Below the pieces are notes generated by a model. The model ran no database searches. It saw only the letters and a program-made list of their open reading frames with translations, and was not told the origin of the DNA. A DNA stretch of 64,000 nt from Planococcus citri. Its lineage: Eukaryota; Arthropoda; Insecta; Hemiptera; Pseudococcidae. The translations under genes were made by a program, and so were the position numbers. The stretch lies in the NCBI RefSeq assembly GCF_950023065.1, contig NC_088678.1:79083590-79147589 (forward strand). Reading direction: 5' to 3'. Below, piece after piece: positions 22,754 through 33,245 of the stretch (positions within the stretch are counted from its first letter, which is position 1; each line of letters begins with the position of its first letter).

Positions 22754-25700
22754 TTACAAGACGAAAGGAACGATGGCCTTTCTTTGTTTCGGGTAGTTGG
22801 AGAATTCCTTTTTGTAATTGCGGTGTTTGCCCAAAGCCCAGACTGACATTTGATACATACCGGCCAAAGTGAACAGAGCAGCTGAAAAATTATAATTTTT
22901 TTTTTAATTTGGTCATTTTACCAGTAAATTGTCCACCTATGTTTAGGTATAAGTGAGAACTGACCTGGTAAAGTAGCAGTCATCACTGTAAAACCGAGCC
23001 AGCTACCGACTTCGTAGAAGTAATTTGGACAAGAGACGTAATCGAACAAAGCTGTGAACGGATTGGAGGTAACGACCGGTATACGTCTTTCTTTGGTGCC
23101 AGGAGGACGTAAATCTCTCAAAGCCAAGTGAATACTCAAATTGCCAAGTTCGCAGAGCTGTACAAAATACAAGATTACTCGAGAGAAAATTCCATCTACC
23201 CTACGTTGTCGCTTAGTTGAAAATCCGTGATCCATACCGTGAAAATACCCAATCCGATGTAGCTAATGCAAGAGCAAGGGGCCGTGTACAAAGGATGGTT
23301 AACGTGATACGATACATAGGCGGCGAATCCCCAATAATAGGAACAATTTTTGAATAAATTCATAATAGGCATAGTGGAATGCGAAAACCTATGTACGAAT
23401 ACTGTTTCGTATAATCTCTTGGCATAATGTATCGACCAGCAAATCGCAGCTATGCTGTAAAACGTAGTAATTATATCCATTAATATGCGCCAATACGCGT
23501 GAAAAAATGTGATAATACATCATTATCTCTCGTTAAGAAGCGTAATTCGCCAATTTCGATAAATAATAAGGTTATATAAAGATGACATTCATAATGGTGA
23601 AAACTTACTGAACTACATCTGCGTAAGGTTTGGCATCAGCTCCTGATCCGTAAATCAACGACGGTCTAATGTAGAATAATAAATAGGTGAATAAAGGTCC
23701 GGCGTATTCGCATAAGAATACCGTTGACCAGCCGATTTGAGGTCCGAGATCTTTGATGTATAGTTTTGAACCATTTTTTAATCCTGAAAACAACAGATTA
23801 AAATATAGATTAGGTATACGTGAAATAGTTCGTATATATTTGGAGATTTTGAAGAAGAATGACTTACCTAGACTTTTCAAGGTATCTGAATCTTTCAATG
23901 TTTTTCCTCTCGCTTCCAATCGAACTGATTGTCGATCAGGGTAGAGTAATTTCTTTAATCGGTATACTCCTTTTTTCACATCGTTTATGGTGGATGATTC
24001 TTCCAACTGTGGATCAAAATAAAAATTCAAACAGATTAGTGATCGATGAACATCAAAAAGATGTTATGAATTGGTTTCAAGGTCACTTCATATCAATATA
24101 ACCGGTTATTAAACTTCGATGCACCTTGCAAAAGTGCTCTAGAAATCAAAATTAGCTGACAAAAATTTCAGTTGGCTTTTTGAAGATAGTACTTATGGAT
24201 TAAAAAAGATAAATCAGGCGTATTTTGAAAATTGCATAATGATTTTGAGGATTTTTGACAGAAATACAAAAATATTAATCGATACCTATTTGGACACTTT
24301 TGATGAATTTTCAGCCTGAAATTAACGTTGAGCTGGAAAATCAACTAAATTTGGGCTCAAAATTCTCCAAAAAATCTGAAAAAAGTATTGATAGAAATTT
24401 TCAATTTTTTGCTGGAATTTTTACCCAATTTTAAATTCATAATTTTTCAAAAATGACCAAAAAAATTTTGGCAGAAAATTTTTGATTTTATATAGAAATT
24501 CCAACTTATTTTGATGAATCAAATCGTACCTACTTTTTTCAAAAAATTCTATAAAATAATGACTCAATTTAGGGCTTGAAATTCTTCAAAAAAGCTGAAA
24601 AAAGTTTTGATAGAAATTTTCAATTTTTTGCTGGAATTGTTACCCAATTTAGAAATTCCAAATTTTTCAAAAATGTCCAGAAAAATTTTGGCAGAAAATT
24701 TTCGATTTTATATAGAAAGTACATTGTGATGGATCAAATCGTACTTTTTTCAAAAATTCTAAAAATCATGTCTCAATTTTGGACTTAAAATTCATCAAAA
24801 AAAGCTGAAAAAAGTTTTGATAGAAATTTTCAATTTTTTGCTGGAATTTTTACCCAATTTTAGATTCAATAACCAGAAAAATTTTGACAGAAAATTTTTG
24901 ATTTTGCATTGAAATTTCAAATCATTTTGATGGATCAATCGTACCTTTTTCAAAAATTCTATAAAATAATGACTCAATTTTGGACTCAAAACTCTTCAAA
25001 AAAGCTGAAAAAAGTTTTGATAGAAATTTTCAATTTTTTGCTGGAATTTTTACCCAACTTTGAGATTTACAATTTTTCAAAAATGTCCAGAAAAATTTTG
25101 GCAGAAAATTTTTGATTTTTTATTGAAATTTCAAATCATTTTGATGGATCAATCGTACCTTTTTCAAAAATTCTAAAAATCATGACTCAATTTTGGACTC
25201 AAAATTCTCCAAAAAAGCTGAAAAAAGTTTTGATAAAAATTTTCAATTTTCTGCTGGAAGTTTTACCCAATTCTAGATTCACAATTTTTCAAAAATGTTC
25301 AGAAAAATTTTCAATTTTATATTGATATTTCAACTCATTTTGAAGGATCAAATCAAATCGTATACCTTTTTCAAAAATTCTATAAAATAATGACTTAATT
25401 TTGGACTCAAAATTCTCCAAAATAGCTGAAAAAAGTTTTGATAGAAATTTTCAATTTTTCGCTGGAATTTTTACCCAATTTTGAAATTCCAAATTTTTCA
25501 AAAATGTCCAGAAAAATTTTGGCAGAAAATTTTCGATTTTATATTGTAATTTTATTTCAACTCATTTTGATGGATCAAAGTTTCGATAGAAATGTTCAAT
25601 TTTTTGCTGGAATTTTTACCCAACTTTGAGATTCACAATTTTTCAAAAATGTCCAGAAAAATTTTGGCTGAAAATTATCGATTCTATATTGAAATTTCAA

Positions 25701-28700
25701 CTCATTTCAACGGATCAAATCTACCTTTTTCAAAAATTCCAAAAATCATGGCTCAATTTTGGACTCAAAATTCTCCAAAAATCCTTAAAAAACATTATCG
25801 TTGAAACATTTGTATTTCTCACAAAACTTTAAGCCATTTTGTTTTTCAAAAACTCCAAACGTTCAGGTTTCCCTAATTTTAGGCTCAAAATTTTTCAAAA
25901 AGTTGAAAAAAAAAATGTCAAGCCATTTTGATAGGTTGCATGACACACTTTTTCAAAAATCTCAAAATTCATGAGTCAATTTTGGGCTTGAAATTATTCA
26001 AAAATAGTTCTACCGAAAATTTTCGACCTTCTGTCAGCTCTGTCGAAATTTCAACTCATTTTCAATAGGTCACATGACACTTTTTTCAAAAACCCTAGGT
26101 CTAATTTTGGGCTCAAAATTTTCAAAGAACATCCCCAAAAAATTGAAACGAAATTTTAACCCATTTTGATAAATCGCATGATACACTTTTTCAAAAATCT
26201 CAAAATTCATGAGTCAATTCTGAGCTCAAAATTCTTCCAAAATGCTCAAAAAACAAAATTATTGAAATTTTTGAATTCATCGCCAAATTTCAACTCATTT
26301 TAATACCTGACTGACATGACTTATTTCTAAAAAATCAATCTGGGCTCAATTTATGTCTCAAAATTCTTCAAAAATGTTTTAAAAAAATGTTGATAGAAAT
26401 TGTTGATCTTCTGTCGAAATTTCGACTCATTTGAATAGGTCACACGTGTGACCTTTTTCAGAATTTCTGAAAAACATTATCAATTTTTTGGGCTCAAAAT
26501 TCTTCAAAAATGCTCAAAGAAACGTTATAATCAGAACTAAAATTTTTGGGCTCATAATTCTTCAAAAATGTTTTTAAAAAGTTTTGATAGAAATATTTGA
26601 ATCTTTCACAAAATTCTAACCCATTTTCATAGATCGACAGGACGACAGACAATTTTAAATAATTCTACAACAGTTCATTTCTACTCAAAAATAGAGGTGG
26701 GAGGGAAGGAGGGAGGGAGGGAGGGAGTGAAGGGGAGCCACTTCAACTTTTCAATTTCTCATTACGTGGATTTGTTTGCATATGAAAAGACTTTCAATTT
26801 CAAATTCAATTTTTCTTTGTTGTTTTCTGCTCATTTTGAAGTTTTTAGTTGGAAAATTTCAGGGCTCGTGGATTTCAAAACTCAATAAATCATCAACAAC
26901 TGATAAAATTTCAGAGTTTCAGTAAAATTTGTCAAAAATGGCGTAGAAAGTATAAAAATAAACATATTAAAAATGAACACACAAAAGTAAAAAAAAAAAC
27001 ATAATTAATGAAAATTGAAATTTACACTGAAACTGTCCCTTCAAGGATAACGTATTGTCTTGGAAGATTATTAACGTTATACATAATAAATAAAACCATT
27101 TTTTATTAAACTACAACAACCTGCTTTTCAAAATAAATTCCATAAAATACCTAAATAATAAATTTAAATAAAATGCTGACATTTATTCGTTAAGTTAACA
27201 ACTCCTATGACGACCTTGTTTGCTTAACGAAGTGAACAAAAAGTGCAAACAAAATCGAGTAGGTAACTTATGGCTGATCATGAATAACAGGTTCATACAT
27301 TTTAGTAATACAGAAAGTAATTGTTAGAGGTATGGTACTGAGAAACATTATGAAAAAAATAATAAAATTTTCCATGTTTTTTTTTTTTTTTTTTTTTTTT
27401 TTAGTAAATTGGACGAAGCTTGAAAAAATTTCAACACTTCCATAAAATGAGACGGTAGAGCCAACTTGATCAATGATCAACTATTCAACTTTTTTTCATA
27501 TCACGAATATCACGATTAGAGAGAAGCTAATGAAAGTCGAGGTCGAAGGTCTGACGTAGAAAATATCGATGTAGATCCTGCATGCATCTGATATCTGATC
27601 GGTGAGGCATTTAAAACAAAACCAATCAAAAATTGAAAATTGGAGATGGAGATGTCAACCGGCGCGGCGTCTGATTGGTGAGTGATAATGAACTAATCAA
27701 TCTTCAATCTGATTGGTTACGTTCTTATCACTCACCAATCACAAATAAGGTACCTTAAATGCAAGCTGGCATCCTCATTCGGATCTTTGATCTTTGGTAT
27801 TTCATCGTTTTTGCAACCAATTTCTGATCCTGATCACTTGATCAGTGATACTGTTCCTTACTGCTCCTTAGCCTTCAATACATTTTTGTTCAATATTTCA
27901 TCAGACAAAACAGAGCCCATTTGGATTTCAAATTTCAATATTGTTCTTCGTTCAAAAAGCTTCAACCCTTCATTTTATGAAATAAATTATTATTCAACGT
28001 CAAAAAAATGCAATACAATTTTGAATAATTCAAACCATATAAACGTTTCTTCAGTCCCTCGCTCCCTCCGTGTTTGGCATTCCCCAACAAGCTCAAAGAC
28101 GTCACTTCCTGATCAAAAAAATCCTCAAATTCGAAAAAACTCAACACGGAAATCCGTTCAAACTGTCCAAATACATCACTCCTTCATAACGTATAAAAAC
28201 AACTTGACCAGTACACCATGATAGAGACAGAGAGAAATGTACATAAAAACATATTAACTTTTCCAGATCATTAACATACAATAGCCCTTGATACACTTTA
28301 CGTAATTGGTAATTGGTAATGCACATTCGATTATATCATTACCATCACTTAATATTCACCCAAGTACATACTACACAAATCAATTCACCGATCTGTCACT
28401 TGCAATAAGGAACCATACCGTAGACGTAGTAAAATCACGTGGAAAAAATTTGGAACTTTTAAAACATAATTACGAGCACGATTACGAGCAATTAATATTA
28501 GTTTACTTTAACCCATAACTACACATAACACAACAGGTTTTCGGCTAATCTTTTACATATAAGGTAATTAAAACTGGTTTCATTACTCTCAAATTTGAAG
28601 GTTATTTTAAGTGCGAATGTAACGAGCTTTCAAATTTTTTTCTACCTATTATAATATTTTAATAAATGTCAAAAAAAGTATAAATTACGAGAATGCAATA

Positions 28701-29219
28701 TCGCTAGGTAGATTATTTTATCGTCTGTTGAAACCCTACGATACCTACGATAATACGACATTCTCAAATGGTGAGTAAACGTACGAAACCGAGCGAAAAT
28801 ACCCGTAGAGCGAATATTGATAAAATACTGAAACCGAAGACCACGAACGTTGCTGACTATAGATTAAAAATAATCAATTACTCGTAGTTGGAAATCTTCA
28901 TCGTAAGAATACACTCACTTGTAATTTTCCGATAGTTTTGGAACCCGAAGTTGAGAGGATTTCGATCTGTAAATTGAATAAAAATAATATATTAGATTCG
29001 ACAAATTCTTTCAACTACGAAGTACGAACGCTACTAAAAATACACCAGTTCGATAAACCGCTATGAAATCATACCACAGTATGATAACGTCGTATACGAT
29101 GACTTGACACCACCGAAACCGATGACCAAAGCAAATATTCATGTACGTCTTTCGGCAGTAACTCGATTCGATGAATTTCAGCAATATTTTACATAGAAAA
29201 TCGATATACTTACTTCCAT
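22754..29219 (-). CDS. TECR: Very-long-chain trans-2-enoyl-CoA reductase
   Basis: TECR reduces trans-2-enoyl-CoA with NADPH, the last step of each very-long-chain fatty acid elongation round in the ER membrane. Exons on the minus strand: 29219-29214 (ATG GAA only), 28966-28919, 24006-23868, 23783-23609, 23454-23238, 23157-22965 and 22881-22754. Phases close and give 301 residues against about 308 in human. Residues 1-75 form a ubiquitin-like domain (EILSTSGSKTIGKLQ, then YPDRQSVRLEARGKTLKDSD). The membrane-embedded steroid 5-alpha-reductase-type domain follows, with LYIKDLGPQIGW, EYAGPLFTYLL, VHRFSHSTMP, NCSYYWGFAA, HLALRDLRPPG, CPNYFYEVGSWLGF and the C-terminal GKHRNYKKEFSNYP. The ATG was chosen because exon 1 ends in a perfect GTAAGT donor and joins in frame to IEIL. 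A two-codon first exon and a 4,912-bp intron 2 full of repeats are the odd features. Confidence 0.97.
24330..25830. repeat. Tandem ~200-220-bp units in TECR intron 2
   Basis: About seven units contain GCTGAAAAAAGTTTTGATAG (near 24375 as a variant, then 24594, 24804, 25003, 25216 and 25423), TTCAATTTTTTGCTGGAA, ATTTTTCAAAAATGTCCAG, and AATTTTGGCAGAAAAT. Spacings are 199-219 bp. Units are diverged, so the array is old. Open frames inside it are by-products of the AT-rich unit. Confidence 0.85.
25830..26640. repeat. More diverged continuation of the TECR intron 2 repeat
   Basis: The sequence keeps the same vocabulary (GGGCTCAAAATTCTTCAAAAA, ACCCATTTTGATAGATCGCA and similar) at irregular spacing of about 130-190 bp. 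I read it as decayed units related to the preceding array. Confidence 0.55.
26694..26738 (+). repeat. Purine-only (GGGA)n tract
   Basis: About 45 nt with almost no pyrimidines, including five GGGA repeats, lie in TECR intron 2. The transcribed (minus) strand of TECR carries the pyrimidine version. Such tracts can form triplex or G-rich structures. Confidence 0.8.
27671..27742. repeat. Inverted repeat with ~20-bp arms in TECR intron 2
   Basis: GATTGGTGAGTGATAATGAA (27673) is mirrored by GTTCTTATCACTCACCAATC (27721-27740) with one extra base in the left arm and a ~27-nt spacer. Further copies of CCAATCA lie nearby. It could be the remnant of a small fold-back element. Confidence 0.6.
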
Positions 29220-30379
29220 AATACAGCTGAACACAACGAACAATTAACAGGGTAAAATTAACGAAATCTACATTGATTTCGAACCGCACTAGTGAATAGT
29301 GTTTTTTCGGTGACAAATTACCGAAATAATCGAACCGAACGTTTCGACGACTAGTACACGATAAAGCGTGGTAACGCAGCGATAATTCAAAACACTTTGA
29401 AGCGAAATAAGTCGCTGTTTAGTTGTGAAGGTCAGCTAGTTTGAAAAAAAACTTGACTGATATCAACAAAACAGAAGCAGATAACTTTCAAACCAGATTC
29501 AATTGTGAACTGATGAAGTATTCGTCTTTTTCATTAATTTCACTAAAATCGCGTTTGAGGTTACTTTACTTTACTACGTTACGCAGAAAAACCATAAGTA
29601 ATCTGACAATCAACCATGAAATGAATCAGACAAACGTTCGATTCAAATGACGCGTACATATGCCGGTTACTGAAAGATAACGGTGCATGGAGGGGGAAGT
29701 TTTCTGTCGAGGAAAACCGGTGAAGTTTGATGAGTTCTGCAAAAAAATTTAAAAATAGAATCACATTTATTCTGAATTTGAATATTATTACTTTTCTGCG
29801 AATTCAATTCAACAGAATAAACGTTCGGTGCTCAATGATCGAGCTCGCAGGAATCATTCGTTAGAATCTACCGGAAATATTCGTTTGCTCAGCTGTGATG
29901 AAAATGTTTCTATCTACTTGTAATTATTGAGCAAGACTAATACCTTCGAAAAACAATACGTTGATAGTCCAAGAGCATAGATAATTACATTCTATACGAA
30001 GATCTATTGACTGTTTCGTATGTTTCGAGCATTTCGGCGATCTCGAAACTCATCTGAAATATTCCCAACACAAAACTAACTAAATATCTTTCACTCAGAA
30101 TGAATCTAGTTCATATTTCAGAAACAGATTACGAGAATCTCACACCTGAGCTCTTTCAATGAACGCAGAAGAGTTGCTCTCACACACCAGATAATATTCT
30201 CAAAACACATCGGATACGTCGAATACGTTCGATTTAGATCGAAACACCACAATCAACTGAAAACTACTAGTCAATTCACAGAATATTTTAGTAATGTAAT
30301 ACAAAGAGAATGTCTGATAACGTAAAAAAACAACAATACATTTCGAAGAACAATTTCATTTTTAAAAATCTCGAATACA
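29220..30379. other. TECR upstream region and RpL7A 3' flank
   Basis: This 1.16-kb stretch separates two minus-strand genes. It should hold the TECR promoter and 5' UTR and the RpL7A 3' UTR. I see no conserved coding segment and no repeat. Small open frames (60-100 codons) have no recognisable content. Confidence 0.5.
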
Positions 30380-32030
30380 TTATTGTTTAGTAGCCAATTC
30401 GCGTTCTTTAGCTTTTTCTTGCTTGGCAATACGAGCAGTAGATTTAGCTCCGAGAACACCACCGCCCCAGTGTCTTCTCAATTCATCGAACCGTTCGTTG
30501 AAGTTGTTCTTAATCGTTTCAACCAATTTCGTCAAATTCGTTCTGTCGGTATTATCGACCTGCAAGTTAAAAATCAACGTCAACGTTACGGTTACTCGTT
30601 CCACAAAAAAAATCAAAACCCGAAGAGAAATCATCTTCCAACGTACTTGAGTGATAGCTACAGCTGTACACGTCTTCCGGCGAACTAAACGACCCAAACG
30701 AGCTTTACTTTTCACGATACAGTAAGGTACACCCATTTTACGACATAATGTAGGTAAGAACAAAACCAACTGAAAAGAAACATTTTCTGTTTAGAATTCG
30801 AGCTAAATTTAAACACACACGTCTATGATAAGAATTACGAAAGCGAGCTCAGAGTTAAAAAGCTCATAATGTTTAACATCACGGTAATTCAACACATAAT
30901 AGAAATTCATCATAGCTCGATCAAGTATCGAAAATTATACCGAAGTACGCTTACTTCTAAAGGATCAACATCGTGAGCAATAACTACAAGTTGAGCTTTC
31001 TTTTGCTCGACGAGCTTCGTTACGGTGTTGACTCCTTGACGAACAATAATCGGGCGTTTAGTCGGCTTGTCAACTTTCTTTTCGATTTTCTTCTCGGCAC
31101 GTGCCTGTAAACGTCTCTTTTTAGCGGCTGAAGTTTCCGGTCTGTATTTTTCCAATAATTTGAATAACTGAGTTGCTGCAAAAAAAAACATACAATTAGT
31201 ACCGAATACTCGACAGAATACCACGTAGTACGAAAATATACATGACAATGATACACGAACACTCAGATATGAATTCTCTATCATTACACTCTCAGATAGC
31301 AAATACTCGAGTTAATGAAAATCATCATAGTAGTCGTGAGAATATACTGATGTAGAAAAAACAATGTTGTACCTGATGCACGATCGATGGTATGCGAAAA
31401 TTGGTTGATTGGTGGCGGAATTTTTAATCTTCTTTGGAGTACTGATTTTTGACGTTGGATTTTGATGTATTTGGGCCATCTCACAAACCTACTAAGATCT
31501 CTTTTAGGCTGGATATGTTGACCTGAAATGAAACACAATCGCTTAAAATAACGCAAACACACATTACACAACCTCAACTTGATAACACAATATATTAGAA
31601 ATGAATACGTGCGCTCAGTGTCAACATGTCTTCATGATTTTTTAATCGTTAACGATTAATCAGGTGAAGAAATTCAAAAATTTTAAACATCACTGCAAAG
31701 TTTACAAAACCATTACGAACCCTAATACTCTGAGGAAAACTCACCAATTCCAAAATGCCTCGGTCTCTTTTCGAACAACGGATTGACGATCTTGGGTTTC
31801 TCGACTTTCTTCGGTTTTTCCTTAAGAAGAGGCGCTGGGGCAACTTTCTTGCTTTTCAGCGTCTGTTGCTGCTTCTTTTTACCACCCTGTAAAACAACAC
31901 GTTATATATTCAGTAATACTTAGGAATTAAGTACGAGAGAGAGTGATGCCGGAACCAAGTTAGAAACGTGTACTGTTTACGAAAGATAATCCATATTGTA
32001 CATTACCTTTTTATCCGACTTGGGCGGCAT
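30380..32030 (-). CDS. RpL7A: 60S ribosomal protein L7a (eL8)
   Basis: A structural protein of the large ribosomal subunit, in the L7Ae/L30e RNA-binding family. Exons on the minus strand: 32030-32007, 31886-31745, 31522-31373, 31175-30955, 30769-30647 and 30559-30380. Phases close and give 279 residues, slightly longer than the usual 266-271 because of a Lys/Gln-rich N-terminal stretch. Family blocks in order: NPLFEKRPRHFGIGQ, IQPKRDLSRFVRWPKYI, IPPPINQF, KYRPETSAAKKRRLQARAEK, KKAQLVVIAHDVDPLE, LPTLCRKMGVPYCIVKSKAR, RKTCTAVAITQ, RRHWGGGVLGAKSTARIAK and ELATKQ. Introns 2, 3 and 4 contain C/D box snoRNA signatures, as in vertebrate RPL7A. It is divergent from the DnaJ gene. Confidence 0.98.
30844..30919 (-). 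ncRNA. SNORD36: C/D box snoRNA, U36-like (18S rRNA guide)
   Basis: It lies in RpL7A intron 4, minus strand. C box ATGATGA is at 30913-30907, a C'-like GTGATGT at 30882-30876, and D box CTGA at 30852-30849. A perfect 5-bp terminal stem (CGAGC/GCTCG) closes it. The 12 nt just upstream of D (30865-30854) are complementary to GTTAAAAAGCTC, a universally conserved 18S rRNA segment. The D+5 rule places methylation on the first A of that run. Human U36, hosted by RPL7A, targets 18S A668 in this segment. Confidence 0.85.
31254..31338 (-). ncRNA. SNORD24: C/D box snoRNA, U24-like (28S rRNA guide)
   Basis: It lies in RpL7A intron 3, minus strand. C box ATGATGA is at 31328-31322, D' CTGA at 31295-31292, C' TGATAGA at 31283-31277, and D CTGA at 31266-31263. 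A terminal stem CACGA/TCGTG (31338-31334 with 31258-31254) closes it. The segment ATTTGCTATCTGAGAG around the D' guide is the same as I recall for human U24, which is also intronic in RPL7A and guides 28S rRNA methylation. The guide upstream of the D box does not resemble the human one. Confidence 0.85.
31611..31697 (-). ncRNA. C/D box snoRNA, U36C-like (28S rRNA guide)
   Basis: It lies in RpL7A intron 2, minus strand. A C-like box GTGATGT is at 31693-31687, D' CTGA at 31663-31660, a C'-like ATGAAGA at 31635-31629, and D CTGA at 31618-31615. The terminal stem is short. The 13 nt upstream of D' (31676-31664) are complementary to GTGAAGAAATTCA, a conserved 28S rRNA stretch as I recall it. Human SNORD36C (28S A3703, RPL7A host) guides there. 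The C box ends in T where A is usual, so this is less certain than the other two. Confidence 0.6.
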
Positions 32031-32260
32031 TTCTACGGTGGAATCAACGATACAACAAAGCACAAATTAGTACACGTGAAATATTTTTCACTGTACCATA
32101 ACTAAATTAAATTAAAATGAAATTTCTTCTCGTGAAGATGAAGACATCCACACACACGGTTCAAACGTCACTTGAATAAATTTTCACTGTGGGTGTGGAG
32201 TGTGGGGGATAGTTCACCGATGGCTTTCGCGATGGCGCCAGGAATCTCGATGTTGTGTAG

Positions 32261-32274
32261 TCATGACGTCATGA
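32261..32274. promoter_or_regulatory. CRE palindrome and CCAAT word upstream of RpL7A
   Basis: TCATGACGTCATGA is a perfect 14-bp palindrome around a full cyclic-AMP response element TGACGTCA (32264-32271). It is followed directly by CCAAT (32275-32279). It lies about 230 bp upstream of the RpL7A start codon and about 970 bp from the DnaJ start codon. This is the kind of site bound by CREB/ATF bZIP proteins. Confidence 0.6.
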
Positions 32275-32558
32275 CCAATTTGAAGACACGCGTGTTTCAT
32301 TACAGAAGTTCATTTTTTTAGCTAATGAGAGGAAATTTTTCAATTAGCTTCCACATATACCTTGATTTACACCTTAAATTAATTTTAAAATAAAATAATT
32401 TCATAAATCACTCCGCACTTTGAAAAAAAAACGAAATAATTCCATCGAGTTTGAGAAATTGTCGTTTTTCCAGATTTATGATATCCTCGACTTGGAAATA
32501 AATCGATTATTTCGATATCGCCATCGATATAGCTATATTTATAATATCCTTGATGACG

Positions 32559-32576
32559 TTCTGGATTATTCTAGAA
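32559..32576. promoter_or_regulatory. Heat-shock-element-like array upstream of DnaJ
   Basis: TTC (32559), GAT (32564), TTC (32569) and GAA (32574) follow each other in exact 5-bp steps and alternating orientation, the layout of an HSF-binding element. One of the four units carries a mismatch (GAT for GAA). It lies about 250 bp upstream of the end of the presumed DnaJ 5' UTR exon, which fits the heat-inducible control known for DnaJ-1-type genes. Confidence 0.5.
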
Positions 32577-32825
32577 TCGCGAATCGTCAATGGAAACATG
32601 ATAATGCGACCGAAAAAAATTCAGTACATGTTCTACTCGAATCAAGTACGTGTGAAGTTTGCTAGAAAGTGTTTGTCCGTTCAGTATATTAATAATTTTT
32701 ACGCGAAGTAGTGAAAAGTGATACGTTCGTGTTGAAAGTTAATTATTTTATTGAAGTGATCAAACGAAAAACAGCGATTACTAATCAAATTCGTCAAGAT
32801 TCGATCAATTTTTCATTTGTATGAG

Positions 32826-33224
32826 GTAAGTACTCGTAATTCTACGAAAATTTCTCAATCTCTCGTACCGTTGAACTTTCGCGTATGAGTTCCCTTCTAC
32901 GACCAAATATAAGTGCACTTTTTTCCAAGCTTTTTTGGCCGTCAACGAACCTTTCGTTTTTTGTTTACATTTGTCAAATTATTCGTGGTTTTGTTATCGT
33001 TGCAAAAGTGTACGTAATTTCGAGTTGATCATTTGTTGCTCGTAAAATTTCCAGTTTTCCATCAATTACCGCTAAATGTTTCGTTTTCAAAATGTGATTT
33101 CGTTGTAAATTAATATTCGTAGTCGACGGCCGAACCTCCTCTTCATACGTGTAAATTTTCACTCGAGTGATAATTTTCGTCAAACTGGTGTTAACTAATC
33201 TCGTATCGTTGATGTTGATTGCAG
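32826..33224 (+). other. 5' UTR intron of the DnaJ gene
   Basis: A strong donor GAG|GTAAGT (32826) and acceptor TTGCAG (ending 33224) bracket 399 nt just before the DnaJ coding exon, leaving a 21-nt leader before ATG. The leader exon would end at 32825. An initiator-like TCAGTAT lies at 32680-32686. The model is inferred from splice consensus only. Confidence 0.6.
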
Positions 33225-33245
33225 GTAGTTCTGTTTTAACACAAA

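Noticed and set aside
27787..28221. 144-codon plus-strand open frame inside TECR intron 2
   Set aside because: No ATG in good context at its start, low-complexity Ser/Asn/Thr composition, no homology recognised, and it lies antisense in an intron.
31887..32006. Fourth snoRNA in RpL7A intron 1
   Set aside because: No C box (RTGATGA) on the minus strand; only an isolated CTGA.
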